A stretch of DNA of 64,000 bases from NCBI GenBank assembly GCA_021613375.1, contig CM038726.1, forward strand, positions 9,432,253-9,496,252, read 5' to 3'. The translations under genes were made by a program, and so were the position numbers. Numbering within the stretch: position 1 is the first letter of the stretch; the number at the start of each line of letters is the position of its first letter. The stretch is from Megaleporinus macrocephalus. Taxonomy: Eukaryota; Chordata; Actinopteri; Characiformes; Anostomidae. Shown here piece after piece: positions 12,501 through 27,500 of the stretch. The notes under the pieces are model-generated. The model did no database searches and had not been told where the DNA came from. It worked only from the letters and a program-made list of their open reading frames with translations.

Positions 12501-15500
12501 AAGCTCAATTAATGTAAACTTTATGAAGAATAAACTCTGAGCACATTTTACACACAATAATGTTTATATTCATAGATTTATTAAAATCATATTAAAGCAG
12601 ATTATTAAGGAAATGTGGTCTATTTAGAATAATGTGCTCACCTGATAAACTTCAGCACCTACAACAGATTAGAGAGAAAACAAAACTTTTACAATATTGA
12701 AAATATAATAGGATAAAGCATTATATCACTGTTTTCTTCAGTAATACAGGAAGATGTTATGCAAAGGCTTAAAATGAAGGTATCCTGGAAAATGTATTGT
12801 AATATAAAATTGTTTTTCAAATAAAAGAGTTCAGACCTGCCAACCTGGGAATTTTTTTTTTGAGTAGCAATTTCTTGCAGTGGGGCGACGCAGCACATCA
12901 TGCCATGGCGCGTGGCGGGCAGGTACATGTGCTCATCAGTATTGATTGAGTTTACATGCTCTCTCATCACAACTTAAGCACATAGTACCCACCAGATCTA
13001 GTTATTCAACATACAAGGAGACTATGAAGAAAACAAAAACTTTTTTAATGAAAAAGTGATATATTTCAGTTTCCATGCTTTCATACACTTCAAATTTCAA
13101 ACATACGACAGATGTTTTTTTTACCAAGACATTAGGCATATGGTCACTGAAAATCCCTAAAAATATGTCCTTTAAACAGAACTTAAACGTAAACATACTT
13201 AAACATTGTATTGGCCTATGGCATATTATGTGTCTTAAATAAACTGGACATTATAAATAACAATAAAATCTACTTTCTAGAAGATATTAACTGTTCTTTC
13301 AGGACAATACAATAATATCACTCAAAATTACAAGACATTGCAGAAGTAATCCTGACAATCACAAAGGAAATAATGCTGCAGTCAATCTACAGAGAATATT
13401 TCATTGCCATATTTCAATCTAGTTATACAGACTTTCAAAAACACTACTTGTTGCATTAACCATTGGCAACCATTGGATTAATATTAAATTTATCTATTGT
13501 CTAAATAAACCCTGGACTGATATCTATTATTTTTATGAACATTTAATGCTATTAAATGTGTTAAATTACAATTATCACTAAAATACATTTAAACATGGTG
13601 GTGATATTGGATGACATTTACTTAAAAACTGTTCAGTAGAATTACTTCATAATTCATATGTACATAGTGTTCTAGACTCTGATCTGTTGACTTTATGGAT
13701 TACTATTAGAAATTGCTATTTTATAAAGCTGTGAATTAAGCTTTTTTTCTGCATGTGCAATGACTCTTACCAACAAGTGTATAGTAGCTGCGCACTCACA
13801 GTTCACGTGCGGCTAGTTTACCTGCGTTTTGGCGATAGGCGGCTTAACCGGAGTTTCACATTTACACTCGCAAGAGATATTTACACACACAAATTGTTAA
13901 AACTTGCAAGCTAATATTTTGCATCTTGTGTTTTTGAGTCCCCTAGTTTTGACATTCACAATTCCCACACCCTGCCAGTTATCTCTGAAACTGCGTTTAG
14001 CACCGTCCTCCCTGCAAAACCAGTCACCGTATGAAGATGGACTGAGAGAGATGAAACCCATTTTTGTTATTTTCGTTATGACGGCTCGCTGGCTCTCTGC
14101 TTTTAGCCTGTTTGCAGAGTTTAAAACAAGCGCCTATGATTGGTCAAAGTCTTCTTTTCCCAACAGGTTGCTACCCACTGCGGTTACACCCATAGACGAG
14201 TTGCCTAGTGCGCGAATACACAGACAGTTGAGCTCAAAGCCATCAATGACTTTTCTAGTATTTTGAAGTGAAAAATCGTAGCAGCATAGTTTGATGTCTA
14301 AATGCGTATCTGCTATGCAAAATGCGTAAAGGTTGGCAGGTCTGAGAGTTTGATGTAGTTTGGAAACATTGCTTAAATTTGAAAAGGTACTGTTCACTCT
14401 CCACTTCATACAGTCCATATATGGAAACTATGCTGCAAATACAGCCCGTTTTGCGTTCACTGTGTTTGTGATGTCACAAAAACCAGCACAAAACATATCT
14501 GTCTATTCAGCTTACAGTAGTTCAGCTCTGCTGTTAAAATACATGTAAGAGAGTGAAAAACTGTGAACTTCACTCATCTAAATACAAACATTACACACTG
14601 ATTACTACTCACCACTCATCTAAGTACACACATTACACACTGATTTATACTCACCACTCATCTAAATACAGACATTACACACTGATTTTTACTCACCACT
14701 CATCTAAGTACACATTACACACTGATTTATACTCACCACTCATCTAAATACAGACATTACACACTGATTTATACTCACCACTCATCTAACTACACACACA
14801 TTACACACTGATTTATACTCACCCCTCATCTAAATACACACATTACACACTGATTTATACTCACCCCTCATCTAAATACACACATTACACACTGATTTTT
14901 ACTCACCACTCATCTAATTACACACATTACACACTGATTTATACTCACTACTCATGTAAATACACACATTAAACACTGATTTATACTCACCACTCATCTA
15001 ACTACACACACATTACACACTGATTTATACTCACCCCTCATCTAAATACACACATTACACACTGATTTATACTCACCCCTCATCTAAATACACACATTAC
15101 ACACTGATTTATACTCACCACTCATCTAAATACACACATTACACACTGATTTATACTCACCACTCATCTAAATACACACATTACACACTGATTTATACTC
15201 ACCACTCATCTAAATACACACATTACACACTGATTTATACTCACACTCATCTAAATACACACATTACACACTGATTCATACTTACACTCATCTAACTACA
15301 CACATTACACACTGATTTATACACACCACTCATCTAAATTCACACATTACACACTGATTTTTACTCACCACTCATCTAAATACACACATTACACACTGAT
15401 TTATACTCACCACTCATCTAAATGCACACATTACACAATGATTTATACTCACCACTCATCTAAATGCACACATTACACACTGATTTATACTCACACTCAT

Positions 15501-18500
15501 CTAAATACACACATTACACACTGATTTATACTCACACTCATCTAAATACACACACATTACACACTGATTTATACTCACACTCATTACACACTGATTTATA
15601 CTCACCACTCATCTAACTACACACACATTACACACTGATTTATACTCACACTCATCTAAATACACACACATTACACACTGATTTATACTCACACTCATTA
15701 CACACTGATTTATACACACCACTCATCTAAACACACACATTACACACTGATTTATACTCACCACTCATCTAAATACACACACTACACACTGATTTATACT
15801 CACCATTCATCTAAATACACACATTACACACTGATTCATACTCACCACTCATCTAAACACACACATTACACACTGATTTATACTTACACTCATCTAAATA
15901 CACACATTGCACACTGATTTATACTCACACTCATCTAAATACACACATTACACACTGATTTATACTCACCACTCATCTAAACACACACATTACACACTGA
16001 TTTATACTTACACTCATCTAAATACACACATTGCACACTGATTTATACTCACACTCATCTAAATACACACATTACACACTGATTTATACTCACCACTCAT
16101 CTAAACACACACATTACACACTGATTTATACTCACACTCATCTAAATACACACATTACACACTGATTTATACTCACGTCTCAGTGGACTGTCCTGTGAAG
16201 ACAATAATATGAAGTGAATATTTCATGCATGGAATCATAAGTGCTGCTGTAATTTTGTCTCTGTCCTCTCTGTTTGTTTCTCTGTCATTAATTTCCTGCA
16301 GGGTTGTGTTATAATTCATTGATGATATGAACACGAATGTGTTTCTTTTATCTGCTGTGTGTGTTTCTCATCAGTGAACTTCACTGTCTCTACATTTCTG
16401 CAGTGCAGTGGGATTATGTACAGGTGCATTGTGGGAAGGAAGGAGGGAGATGGAGATCAATAACCTTCATTCTGTTATCAGAGACTTTGTTCATCACATG
16501 ATCATTAAATAAAACTGTTATTTTAAAATGTGGTGTATGTGAGTATCAGCTGTCAGTAGGAGGAGAAAATATTATTTACTTACCACATAAACTGTTTAAA
16601 CAACAGAAAGAGACAATGTTTACAATTAGAAAAGTTCAGAATCTCTTTATCTCCTTATCAGAAATCTCCTTTTCTCATCTGTACTGTCGTTTTTCATCCT
16701 TCACTACTGAACTGTCACTCAATGCTTTCAGTACAGCTTCATGAAGATGTTCAGCTAAACAGTTAAAGTGTAAACCTACAGCAGAAACTCAACACTTACA
16801 GATATAACTGATAAATATTTACAGTAAAGTTCATTAGTAAACTAGTAATTATGCAGTAACAATTTATTAATTAATATATTAAATATCAATAATGAGTTAT
16901 GTATTATACTTTGTTAATAATGAATAAACATAAGAAGTACTTTTTTTTTCCTGCAGTAGTTACATTTAAAGTAAAGTAAAGTACATTTACAGACTGATCA
17001 ACTGATATATTAACTAATAGATTAATCAATATAAAAACTATTATTAACTAATTATTACACACTGATTTATACTCACGTCTCAGTTCTTCTGTTTCGAATT
17101 CCCCCTGTGAAGAGAATAATATGAAGTGAATGTTTCATGTGTGGAATCATAAGTGAATTATTAGATGTAAATATCAGTAATGCTGGAGACTTAACAACAC
17201 AGTGAATGTAGAAAACACTGCACTGTTTGTGGAGTTTCTTTTCTTTATGAGGATCTGATACAGACTGAACGTCATATTTCATATTTTTGTTTCAGTAATT
17301 ATAATATTATCTGCTGCTGTAACTTTGTCTGTGTCCTCTCTGTTTCTGTTCGTACTTTCCTGCATATCTGTGTTATAATTCAGTGATGATATGTATATGA
17401 ATGTATATGTATGTATATGTATATGAATGTGTCTCTATTGATCATTAAAAGAGTTTATTAAAGGGGATTACATTTTCTGCTTCAGCTGCTTCTAAAATTC
17501 CATCTTCCAGCTTCTCTGCTGGCAGCCCAACTGCTTCTCCCTCACATTACAATCTTCTGTTTATTATTACACCTGAGATTCTGTTATTTACTAATGAGAT
17601 TCATTCAGACTGCCTCATATTTGAGTCACATGTTATAAATAAATGAACTTTTGTAAAATAAAGATCATTTTATTTTTTAAACATTTGAGTGAAAGTAGAA
17701 ATGAGGGCAGACGTGTGTTTCTGGGATGTGAGTAAAAATACTGTGGAATCAACTGTTCATCTGAATTACACACTTGAGATCCTGTTTGCATCAGTTTTAT
17801 TTAAAGATGCAGGGAAGAAGAAACACAGCTGGAGAAATACGACTAGTTCACTGAATAATGGAGGAAATCTGCTCTCACAGTTTTAGATTATTGTGTTTGT
17901 ACAGTATTATATAAAAACCCTGCTGGACAGCTCTGTGAGGGGAAAGTACAACATTAATGTAATAAATACAATAATAATAACAACGTTATTCATATAGAAT
18001 CAATGTATGAAAAATATATTATTCTTCTCTATTTCAGTCTGTCTTACTCTCCTCCCTCTTCATTCTCTCCTTTCTTATCTGTCTTATAACAGACTATAGA
18101 ATTTAGAGCTGCAGGATAAATTATGTTTTTACTGTAATGGTAATAAGAGATTCCTGGCCCTTCAAAATAAGATTCCTTGCTGAGAAACACACATAAAAAT
18201 GTTTTTACATAAATATAATTGGATTAAACTTAGTATTAGTCCCTTTTTAGAACTGGACATAATGAAGTTAAATACTGAACTAAACCCAGTATTAGACTCT
18301 TTTTAGAACTGGATATAATAAAGTTAAATACTGTACTAAACCCAGTATTAAACTCTTTTTAGAACTGGACATAATGAAGTTAAATACTGTACTAAACCCA
18401 GTATTACACTCTTTTTAGAACTGGATATAATGAAGTTAAATACTGTACTAAACCCAGTACTAGACTATTTTTAAACTAATCCCAGTATTTGACTGTTTTT

Positions 18501-21500
18501 ACAGTTGGATATAATTAAGTTAAATACTGAATATCCAGCTCTAAACAGCTCTAAATGGGTCTAATACTGGGTTTAGTTTAGTATTTAACTTCATTATACC
18601 TAGTTTTAAAAAGTGACTAATACAGTACATAACTTTATTATATCCAGTTCTAAAAAGAGACTAATACTTTGTTCAGTACAGTTTTTAACTTCATGATATC
18701 CAGTTCTAAAAAGGTACTAATACTGGATTTACTACGGAAATTAGTATTAGTCTCTTTTTAGAACTGGATATAATGAAATAAAATACTAAACTTAACCCAG
18801 TATTAAACCCTTTTTAGAATTTGATATATGAAGTTATGTACTGTATTAGTCAAAAACTATGTATAAAGAAGTTAAATACTAAACTAAACCCAGTATTAGA
18901 CCCCTTTTTAGAACTGCATTTAATTAAGTTAAATGCTGTACTAAATCCAGTATTAGACTCTTTTTAGAAATGGATATAATGAAGTTAAATACTGTACTAA
19001 AGCCTGTATTAGATTAGACTATTACTAGACTATTTCTGGAACTGGATAGAATGAGCTTAAATACTAAACTAAAACCAGTATTACACTTTTTTAGAACTGA
19101 ACATAATGAAGTTAAATACTGTGCTAAACTCAGTATTAGTCTCCTTTTTTAGAACTGGATATAATGAAGTAAAATACTGTACCACACTCAGTATTAGTCT
19201 CTTTTTAGAACTGGACATAATGAAGTTAAATACTGTACAAAACTCAGTATTAGTTTTTTTTTTTAGAACTGGACATAATGAAGTTAAATACTGTACTAAA
19301 CCCAGTATTAGAATCTTTTTAGAACTGGATATAATGAAGTTAAATACTGTACTAAACCCAGTATTATACTCTTTTTAGAACTGGATATAATTAAGTTAAA
19401 TATTGTACTAAAGCCTGTATTAGACACTTTTTAGAACTGGATAAAATTAAGTTAATTCCTGTAGTAAATCCAGTATTCGTCCCTTTTTAGTTAAATACTA
19501 AACTAAACCCAGTCTTAGTCGCTTTTTAGCACTTGATATAATGAAGTTAAACACTGTACTGAACACGGTATTAGTCTCTTTTTAGAACTGGATATAAGGA
19601 AGTTAAATACTGTTCTAAATCCAGTATTAGACTCTGTTTAGAACTAGATATAATGAAGTTAAATTCTAAACTTAACCCAGGTGTGCACAGACAACACTAT
19701 ATTCAAAATCAAACAATAAAGTGGGCCAAAAATCTTAGGTTGTTGAGGTAATTCTGACTGTTTCTCAGCATTTTTAGTGCATTTATAATGTGCCCTTACT
19801 TCTGAATGAAGTTTTAAGATTTTTATTTAGTATAATACTGCACAGTTCTGTTGTAATTGTTAAAAAGAGAATTTAAATTTCTGTTTACATAATATGTCTG
19901 TATTTGTGTCACATCCAGTCAGAAACACTCCTATTAATAATAATTTATTGTTTCTACTTTCTATTGTGACATCTGACAGATTTATTGTACATCTCAAGTT
20001 ATGTTAATCTCTCAAATCTCTTTCTAGAAAATCTATAATGAGAGATCTGCAGACTGAATAAGAGAAGCTGATTATTCTTAAATGAAGTGAAAGGACGTGT
20101 AGGAGATGAGAGGATCTCAGTAATCAAGTGTTTCAGAGCTGCTGACTGTTCAGTATGTGCTGCTTGTTGTGAGTCACTGATATAGAGACTCATACAAACA
20201 GGCAGATAGTGTGTGTGAGTGTGTCAGAAGCTCCTGCTGTGTGTGTGTTCTGGGCTATTTTCAGTAACAGAGGTGAGAAAACTACAGTAATGAGAGACTC
20301 TCTAATGATAATGATGTACTGATGATGGAACGTCTTACATTATCACATAAGAACAGTGACATCACTCCCAACAGAGTCAAGACTGCTTTAATCTGTAGTG
20401 GGATTATGTACAGGAGCATTGTGGGAAGGAAGGAGGGAGATGGAAGTCAATAACCTTAATTCTGTGATCAGAGACTTTGTTCATCACATGATCATTAAAT
20501 AAAACTGTTATTTTAAAATGTGGTGTATGTGAGTATCAGCTGTCAGTAGGAGGAGGAAATATCATTTACTTACCGGATAATCACCTGTTTAAACAACAGA
20601 AAGAGACAATGTTAGATACAAACATCCACAACATCATTTAAAATGAGAAAAGTTCAGAATCTCTTTATCTCCTTATCAGAAATCTCCTTTTCTCATCTGT
20701 ACTGTCCTTTTTCATCCTTCACTACTGAACTGTCACTCAATGCTTTCAGTACAGCTTCATGTTGTTCAGCTTAACAGTTAAAGTGTAGAAACTCAACATT
20801 TACAGAAATAACTGCAAACAATTTACAGTAAAGTTCATTAGTAATTCTGCAGTAACAATTCATGAATGAACATATTTAATATCACTAATAAATTATGTAT
20901 TACACGTTATTAATTATTATTCATTCATTATTAATAATGAATGAACATGAGAAGGAATTGTCTTTTCCTGCAGTAGTTACATCTCATAAAGTACATTTAC
21001 AGAATAAAAAGACAGATTAACTGATATATAAATTAAAATATTAATCAATATAACAACTATTATTAACTGATATAGCAGCAACAGAGAGAAGATCATAAAC
21101 AAACATTAATAAACTAATAATAAATAGTTAAAATAAGAAGAATGTTTTGTGTTGTGATATTTCCTCAATGAATAAGGAATATAAAAGCAATGAATGAAAT
21201 GAATGAAAAGCAATGAATAAACTAAATATAAAGACTAACAGATTAATCAGTGTAACAGTCAGGAGTCATGATCTTCAGGGTAGAGTCTTAATACTTAAAC
21301 ACAAATGTTCTGCCCTCGATATAGGTGCTGAATATATCTTGACAGACAGATAAACGTTCTCCTAACATCAAGACTCTGAAGACACTTGGTCCTTATCCAC
21401 AGGTTTATTGACGTTGCAAGGAAAGGTGAAACTAAAACATACAGAAAAACAATATTCAATAATATGCTCGCCTTTAGCATGTGCTGATTAACCACCTTTT

Positions 21501-24500
21501 GAAATAAAATCTCTTGGGTTTACTGCAACAGTGCATGAATTAATATATAGGAGAAGTGCAACTGCCACAATGGTACCCCAGTCAGTTCTCAGTATCAAAC
21601 GTAACAAAAGTAACATTTCCCTAAAATAATGGCCTAGGTTGGTAGATAACAATAAACAATAGTTTGTTGGATTGACTTTCACTTCCTGCTCTCACTTCCT
21701 GATAACATGTGATAGGCTGCTCTAACCCCCAGTGGTTCTCGGCTGTTGACACCTAGTGGTTTAATGGTGAACTACAACTGGCTACTGAATATTCTTATAC
21801 AAAAATTGAATGAGGCTTCTAAACCCAACAATGTACTTGTGGCAGGACACTCCCCACCTGACGTGGGAACACATCACTCAACAATCGCAACCTATACATA
21901 TGTTTCTGGGGAAAGAAGAAGCACCATTTCCATAATAGGCCTAAGGAAACATGTAGCTTTTCCGGGCTTCATGATCCTAATCTCAACCTGACGCACTCTC
22001 CCGTCTTTGCTAGGAAAGGTCTGTGTTACTTGTCCAAGAGGCCATTCATTTCTAGTAACCTGGTTGTCCTTGAGGAGAACAACACTTCCTATTTAGATGT
22101 TTGGATGAATAGACCGCCACTTCTTATGTGCCTGTTATGTTGGGAGATACTGCTTCCGCCATCTGTCCCAGAAAGTGTTGAGCAGGTGTTGAACTTGCCG
22201 CCACTGGCACTTGAAGAGGTCTGACTCTCCAAACTCCCCCACCGGAATAGAAACAACATTCACCTTTTGTGTTAGGAGAGTTGCTGGTGTAAGAATAAAT
22301 AGATCACCAGAATCAGTTGTCCCGGGAACAAGAGGCCTGGAATTGATAATGGCCGATACTTCGGTCATCAAGGTGACCAGCACTTCATAAGTAAGTGTTT
22401 CTTTCAGCTGGAGAAACATGGAGTCTAGAATTCTCCTTGCAAGACCAATCATTCTTTCCCATGTTCCACCGAAATAGGAAGCGTGTGGCGGATTGAAGGT
22501 CCATGAGCAGCCATAGTCTGACAGGTACAGTATGTCGTCACAGCTGTGCCATCAATGTTCGACGGTATCTTTAAGTCCTTGCAAGCACCAACAAAGTTTG
22601 TGCCGCAATCCGAACGAATATGTTTAACTGGCCCACAAACTGCAAGAAAACGCTTTAGCGCACTGATGAAGCTGGATGTGTCGAGGGATTCTATGACTTC
22701 AGTATGGACAGCCCTTATGCTCAGACATGTGAAGATCACAGCCCATCGTTTACTGTGCAAGAGACCTCCTCTGGTTCGATGTGAGGAGACATTCCAAGGG
22801 CCAAACACATCTAATCCCACATTTGTAAATGGAGGATCTTTGGAAAGAGGATCTGTTGGAAGACTGGCCATTTTTTTGGTTGCCAAGTGGAGCTCTTAGG
22901 CGTCTGCATGTCATGCACTGATGTATGATGCTGCTTACTTTCCTCTTCCCACCAACTATCCACAAACCAGCTGAACGAACAGCTCCTTCTGTAAACAGGC
23001 GTCCTTGATGTTGAGTTTGTTCATGGTGCCGTCTGATAAGTAAGGTTGCATTGTGATGTTTGCCAAATATAATCAAGGGGTCTTTTCACCTTGATCAAGG
23101 CTTGAATGGTGGAGACGACCTCCAACTCTCAAAAAGCCATGGGCATCAATGAAGGGGTCCAGATCTTTGAGAGGACTACTTTTAGGGATCTTCTCCTGCT
23201 TTTGAATGCATCTGATCTCTTCGCTGCAGACTTCCTGTTGCACTGCTTGAATAATGATGGCTGAAGCTTGATTAGACTCCCCTGAGTCATCTTGAAAAGT
23301 TGGGCTGTGTGTATGAGGTGAGCAATAGCATGAGTTAGTGATTTCCAGGAAGAGAACTTGGTGAACCTGTGTTGGAACTTGGAGAACCCAGTTGCTTAGA
23401 TGATGATGTAGTGCTTAAAGTGGACACTAAAGGCCGGATGTCCGGGTCTGAGCTTGGCTCAACAAGCTCAAAATTGCCCTCAGTGCCTGGGTGGTGTACA
23501 GACAGAAATTTAGATCCACTTAGCCAGTTAGTGTCTTTCAAATGGCTTGCAGCCACAAACCGTGTTGCATGATATGCAGGGTTCTGCTCTGTTGGCACAT
23601 AGTGCCACTGGTTTGGATGGGGGGGATCTTCGGATGCGAAGTGCCCTGTTACTGACGTAGATATACAAGCGCCTCGTTTCATTACAAATATAACCCAGAA
23701 CGATCTTGCTGTCTGAGTAATAGGATATGGCATCAAGCTGAAGGTCTAGCTCTTCAGAGATAAGGTCTCCCAATTCGACAGCAAGCACTGCTGCACAAAG
23801 TTTCAATCTCGGTACTGTGTGCTCAGGCCGGGGCGCCAGTTTGGCTTTGCCCATCACAAACCCAATATGATTGTTGCCAGCAACATCTGTGACTTTAATG
23901 TATGCAACTGCAGCAACAGCTCTGGTTGAGGCGTCCGAAAAGATACACAGTTCTCTCTTGACAGCCGCTGAAGATGAAGTTTCTGTATAAGGTCTGGAAA
24001 CGGAGAGATTGGATAGCTCTGCTAAGGAGGCTCGCCATGACATCCAAACTTCCTTCATTTCCTGGGTTAATGGTGCATCCCAGTCACTGTTCTCAACAGT
24101 GAGTTCTCTAAGAATATCCATGCCCTGTATTGTAACTGGTGCTACAAACCCAAGAGGAGCATAAAGGCTGTTGACTGTGGATAGGATACCTCGTCGAGTG
24201 GAAGGTTTTACCTCGTCAGTTACACTGAAGATGAAGCAATCTTTTTGGAGATCCCAGTTGAGTCCCAAACTGCGTTGCACTGGCATACGGCAAGGTCCAA
24301 GTCCTTAAGGTCACTTGCATGATCTCTTGATGGAAAAGCTTCCATGAACTCCTTGCTGTTTGCTGCGATTTTATGTAACTTTAGGTTTGATCTAGCGAGA
24401 GTGTCCTATGTCCTCTTTAGCAAGTCAACAGCAGCTTCAGTAGGCACGGTAGGCATAGACGTCATCGCGTCGTCTACATAAAAGTCACGGATCACAAATC

Positions 24501-27500
24501 GCTTAACGTGGAGGTTGACATGGAACCCTTTACCCTGCACAGACTGGTGTAGGCAATAAATAGACACTGCGGGTGAGGGGCTATTACCAAAGACGTGGAT
24601 TCTCATGCGATAATCTACACCTTCCTTGGAGAGGTCATTGTCCAGATGCCAAAGAAAATGTAGGAAGTTCCTGTCTTCTTTCCTGACCAAAAAACAATAG
24701 AACATCTGTTATATGTCAGCTGTAAAAGCGATTGCTTCTTTTCTGAAGCACATCAGTAAACCAATCAGTGTGTTGCTTAAGTCAGGCCCAGTTAACAGCA
24801 CATCATTGAGTGACACACCATTGTATTTGGCACTGGAATCAAACACAACTCTGATTTGCTTCAGTTTCTTAGGATGATACACTCTGAACATTGGCAGATA
24901 GCACTGTTCTTCTTCCTCCCTGACAGAAGGAGCCAACTCAGCATGACCGTTCTTAAACATCTTGTCCATGAAACTGAGGAAGTGATCTCTCATCCCAGGC
25001 TTCTTGTCAAAGTTGCGCTTGAGAGACATGAGACGCTTCAGTGCTTAGGGCTTGTTGTTGGGGAATCATTGCCTTGGACACTTGAAAGGTAATGGTGCTA
25101 TCCAGCGGTTGTTTAAATGTTTCTGCTGTCCTTCATCCATTATTTTCATGAAGGATGCATTAGTGGTCAGTCTTACAGGAACAATTCTCCAAAGATATTG
25201 GATGGTGACTGGACATCACTGTACTTTTCCTTGATACGTAATACATTGGGACATGGATCAAAGAGCGTAGGGCGCTGTAGCTCTGTGGTGTTGGTGTGGA
25301 AAGTGTTGATTGTCTAAGGTTTGTGGACGCTACCTAGACAAACATTGCCTACAATGACCCACCCTAGTTCCAGTTTCTGTGCATAAGGCAGGTTGTGTGG
25401 ACCATTAACCTGTTTGCGGCCTTTATGCACTCTAATGATGTCCCGACCTAAGAGAAGCATAATTGGGGCTCGAGGGTCGACGTCTGGAATGAAGTGTGCC
25501 ACTAACTTGAGGTGTGCATGATGAAGAGCCACATCGGGAGTTGGTATCTCATCTTTGTTATTGGGAATATCATTACATTCTATAAGACTAGGCAATGGAA
25601 TATGGACAGTTCCATCCAGAGATTCCACTTCATAGCCACTGGCGCATCTTCCTACCAATTCCTTTACTCCTGCACACATTCTCAATGTATAAGGAGCCCC
25701 TGAACTTTGATCATTGAACACATCTAAGAACTGTGAGCGAACTAAGGACCTGTTGCTCTGCTCAACCAGAATCGCGTATAGTTTTACTGCTTTGTTTCTG
25801 TGACCAACCGGATATACCTTTATGAGGCATATTTTAATAGTTTGTTTGGCTTCCAAATTGCCTTTTCTGACCTGAGACCTGTATCTGGGTGTGAGATGAA
25901 GTTGAAGCTTGGGTCATTTCCAATGTTAGCTTTTTGTCTACAAAGTACCAAGTAGGGAAAGGGAGGATAGGGAACATGCATTTGCCGCTTGTAGGATGCA
26001 CCAACTGATGCCCACTTTTCCTGCAAACAAAATGGAAGCTTCTGTAGAATTGGGTTCACTCCTCTCGCCGTGTCGAGGAAAAAGAGACCAGGCAGGTCTC
26101 CTTGGCCTTGGCTGACAACAGTTCCATTAGTAGATCACGTAACTTTGTAAGTTTAGTATAATCACGATTTGATATTTTTGGAAAAGCATCAATGCGTTTG
26201 AACAGTGCATCTTCTATCACCTCTGTCAAACCATAGATTTGTTTGAGTCTGTCCCATGTCATAGCCAACCCTGCTTCTGGATGATTGATGTGTATTGCTC
26301 TTATCTGTTGAACATGTTCTGCTGACTCCTTGCCTAGCCATTTTAGCAGAAGGTCCATCTCCTCATTGGTGTTAGATTCAACCCACTTGTAGCAGACTGA
26401 AAAGAACGTTTCCAGGCTCTGTAATTCTGAGGTTTGTCATTAAATTGAAGTAAACCTGTAGCTACCACTTCACGGCGAGCAAGGTATCTCACAAAGTCAT
26501 GAACGGACGAGCTGCCATCACTGGAGTCTTGGCCCATAGGATAGGCTGAAGGAGTGGGACAATTGTCTTTTGGAGGCGTGAAATGTTGCTCTTGAACCTA
26601 ACTTTATGTGGTACATGGAGACCTTCATCGTCACAGGTGTGGAGCTGCTTTAAGATGTAAGGTAAGATGAGATGACTGGGAAGCTGTGTTTATTTTGTCT
26701 GGAAAGAATGGTTAGGCTTCAGGTTTAAGATGTGTAGGTACAAAACTGTAGCTAATACTTGGCTCTGCTCTTGGTAAGAGACCACTCCCATCTAGCTGGA
26801 ACTTATTCTCTTGTGCTTGGGCTTGCTCGACAATATATCGCTCTGTGTGTTGTGCAGCTTCCAAGGGAACAGAATTTAAACTTAACTTGCCAAGTTTCTC
26901 CATATTGAAATCAACTGCAACTTCGAGTGCTTCTGCTTCAGAAACGGCAGCAGCAGTTTCCTTCTGGTAATAAAGCATTTCCATAGATGTTTCCAACTTT
27001 GCCTTTTCCAGTTTCAGGTTGATTTCCTCTTCAGCAAAGGAAAGACGTGCCTTTGCTGCTTCTGCTCTTGCTCTTGCTTTGGCTGCAGCAGACCCGGTTG
27101 ATGATCGTACCGAAAAGCATGAAGCGTAAGACCCGGTCTTTAAGGAAGACGTTTTCTCCATTGTATCACAGTTTGATTATCCCTCTCCCAGCTCTAACAG
27201 TTGTTCACTGGTTGTGTGAAGACATCACTGTTGTCTGCCAGACTATACTGCATTATCTCATGTCCACCAGAAAGACGTGGTTTCACTGTTCTGTCCCAGA
27301 TATACAGGGGTTGGACAATGAAACTAAAACACCTGGTTTTAGACCACAGTAATTTATTAGTATGGTGTAGGGCCTCCTTTTGCGGCCAATGCAGCATCAA
27401 TTTGTCTTGGGAATGATATATACAAGTCCTCCACAGTGGTCAGAGAGATTTTAAGCCATTCTTCTTGCAGGATAGTGACCAGGTCACTATGTGATGCTGG

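Noticed and set aside
14553..14747. Apparent protein with [14 protein letters not shown] repeats (also at 57610-57804)
   Set aside because: It is the translation of the 42-bp minisatellite in a frame on the opposite strand to the gene; no splice sites or start context.
14560..16176. CRISPR-like array
   Set aside because: The units are contiguous and diverged with no unique spacers, and the DNA is eukaryotic with introns. It is a minisatellite.
19106..19378. Repetitive ORF with [12 protein letters not shown] units
   Set aside because: Read-through of the 58-bp satellite; units mutate without regard to frame.
21746..21991. Plus-strand ORFs across the BEL/Pao element (also 22546-22899, 23369-23572, 25512-25703)
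   Set aside because: Antisense shadows of the pol frames or LTR sequence.
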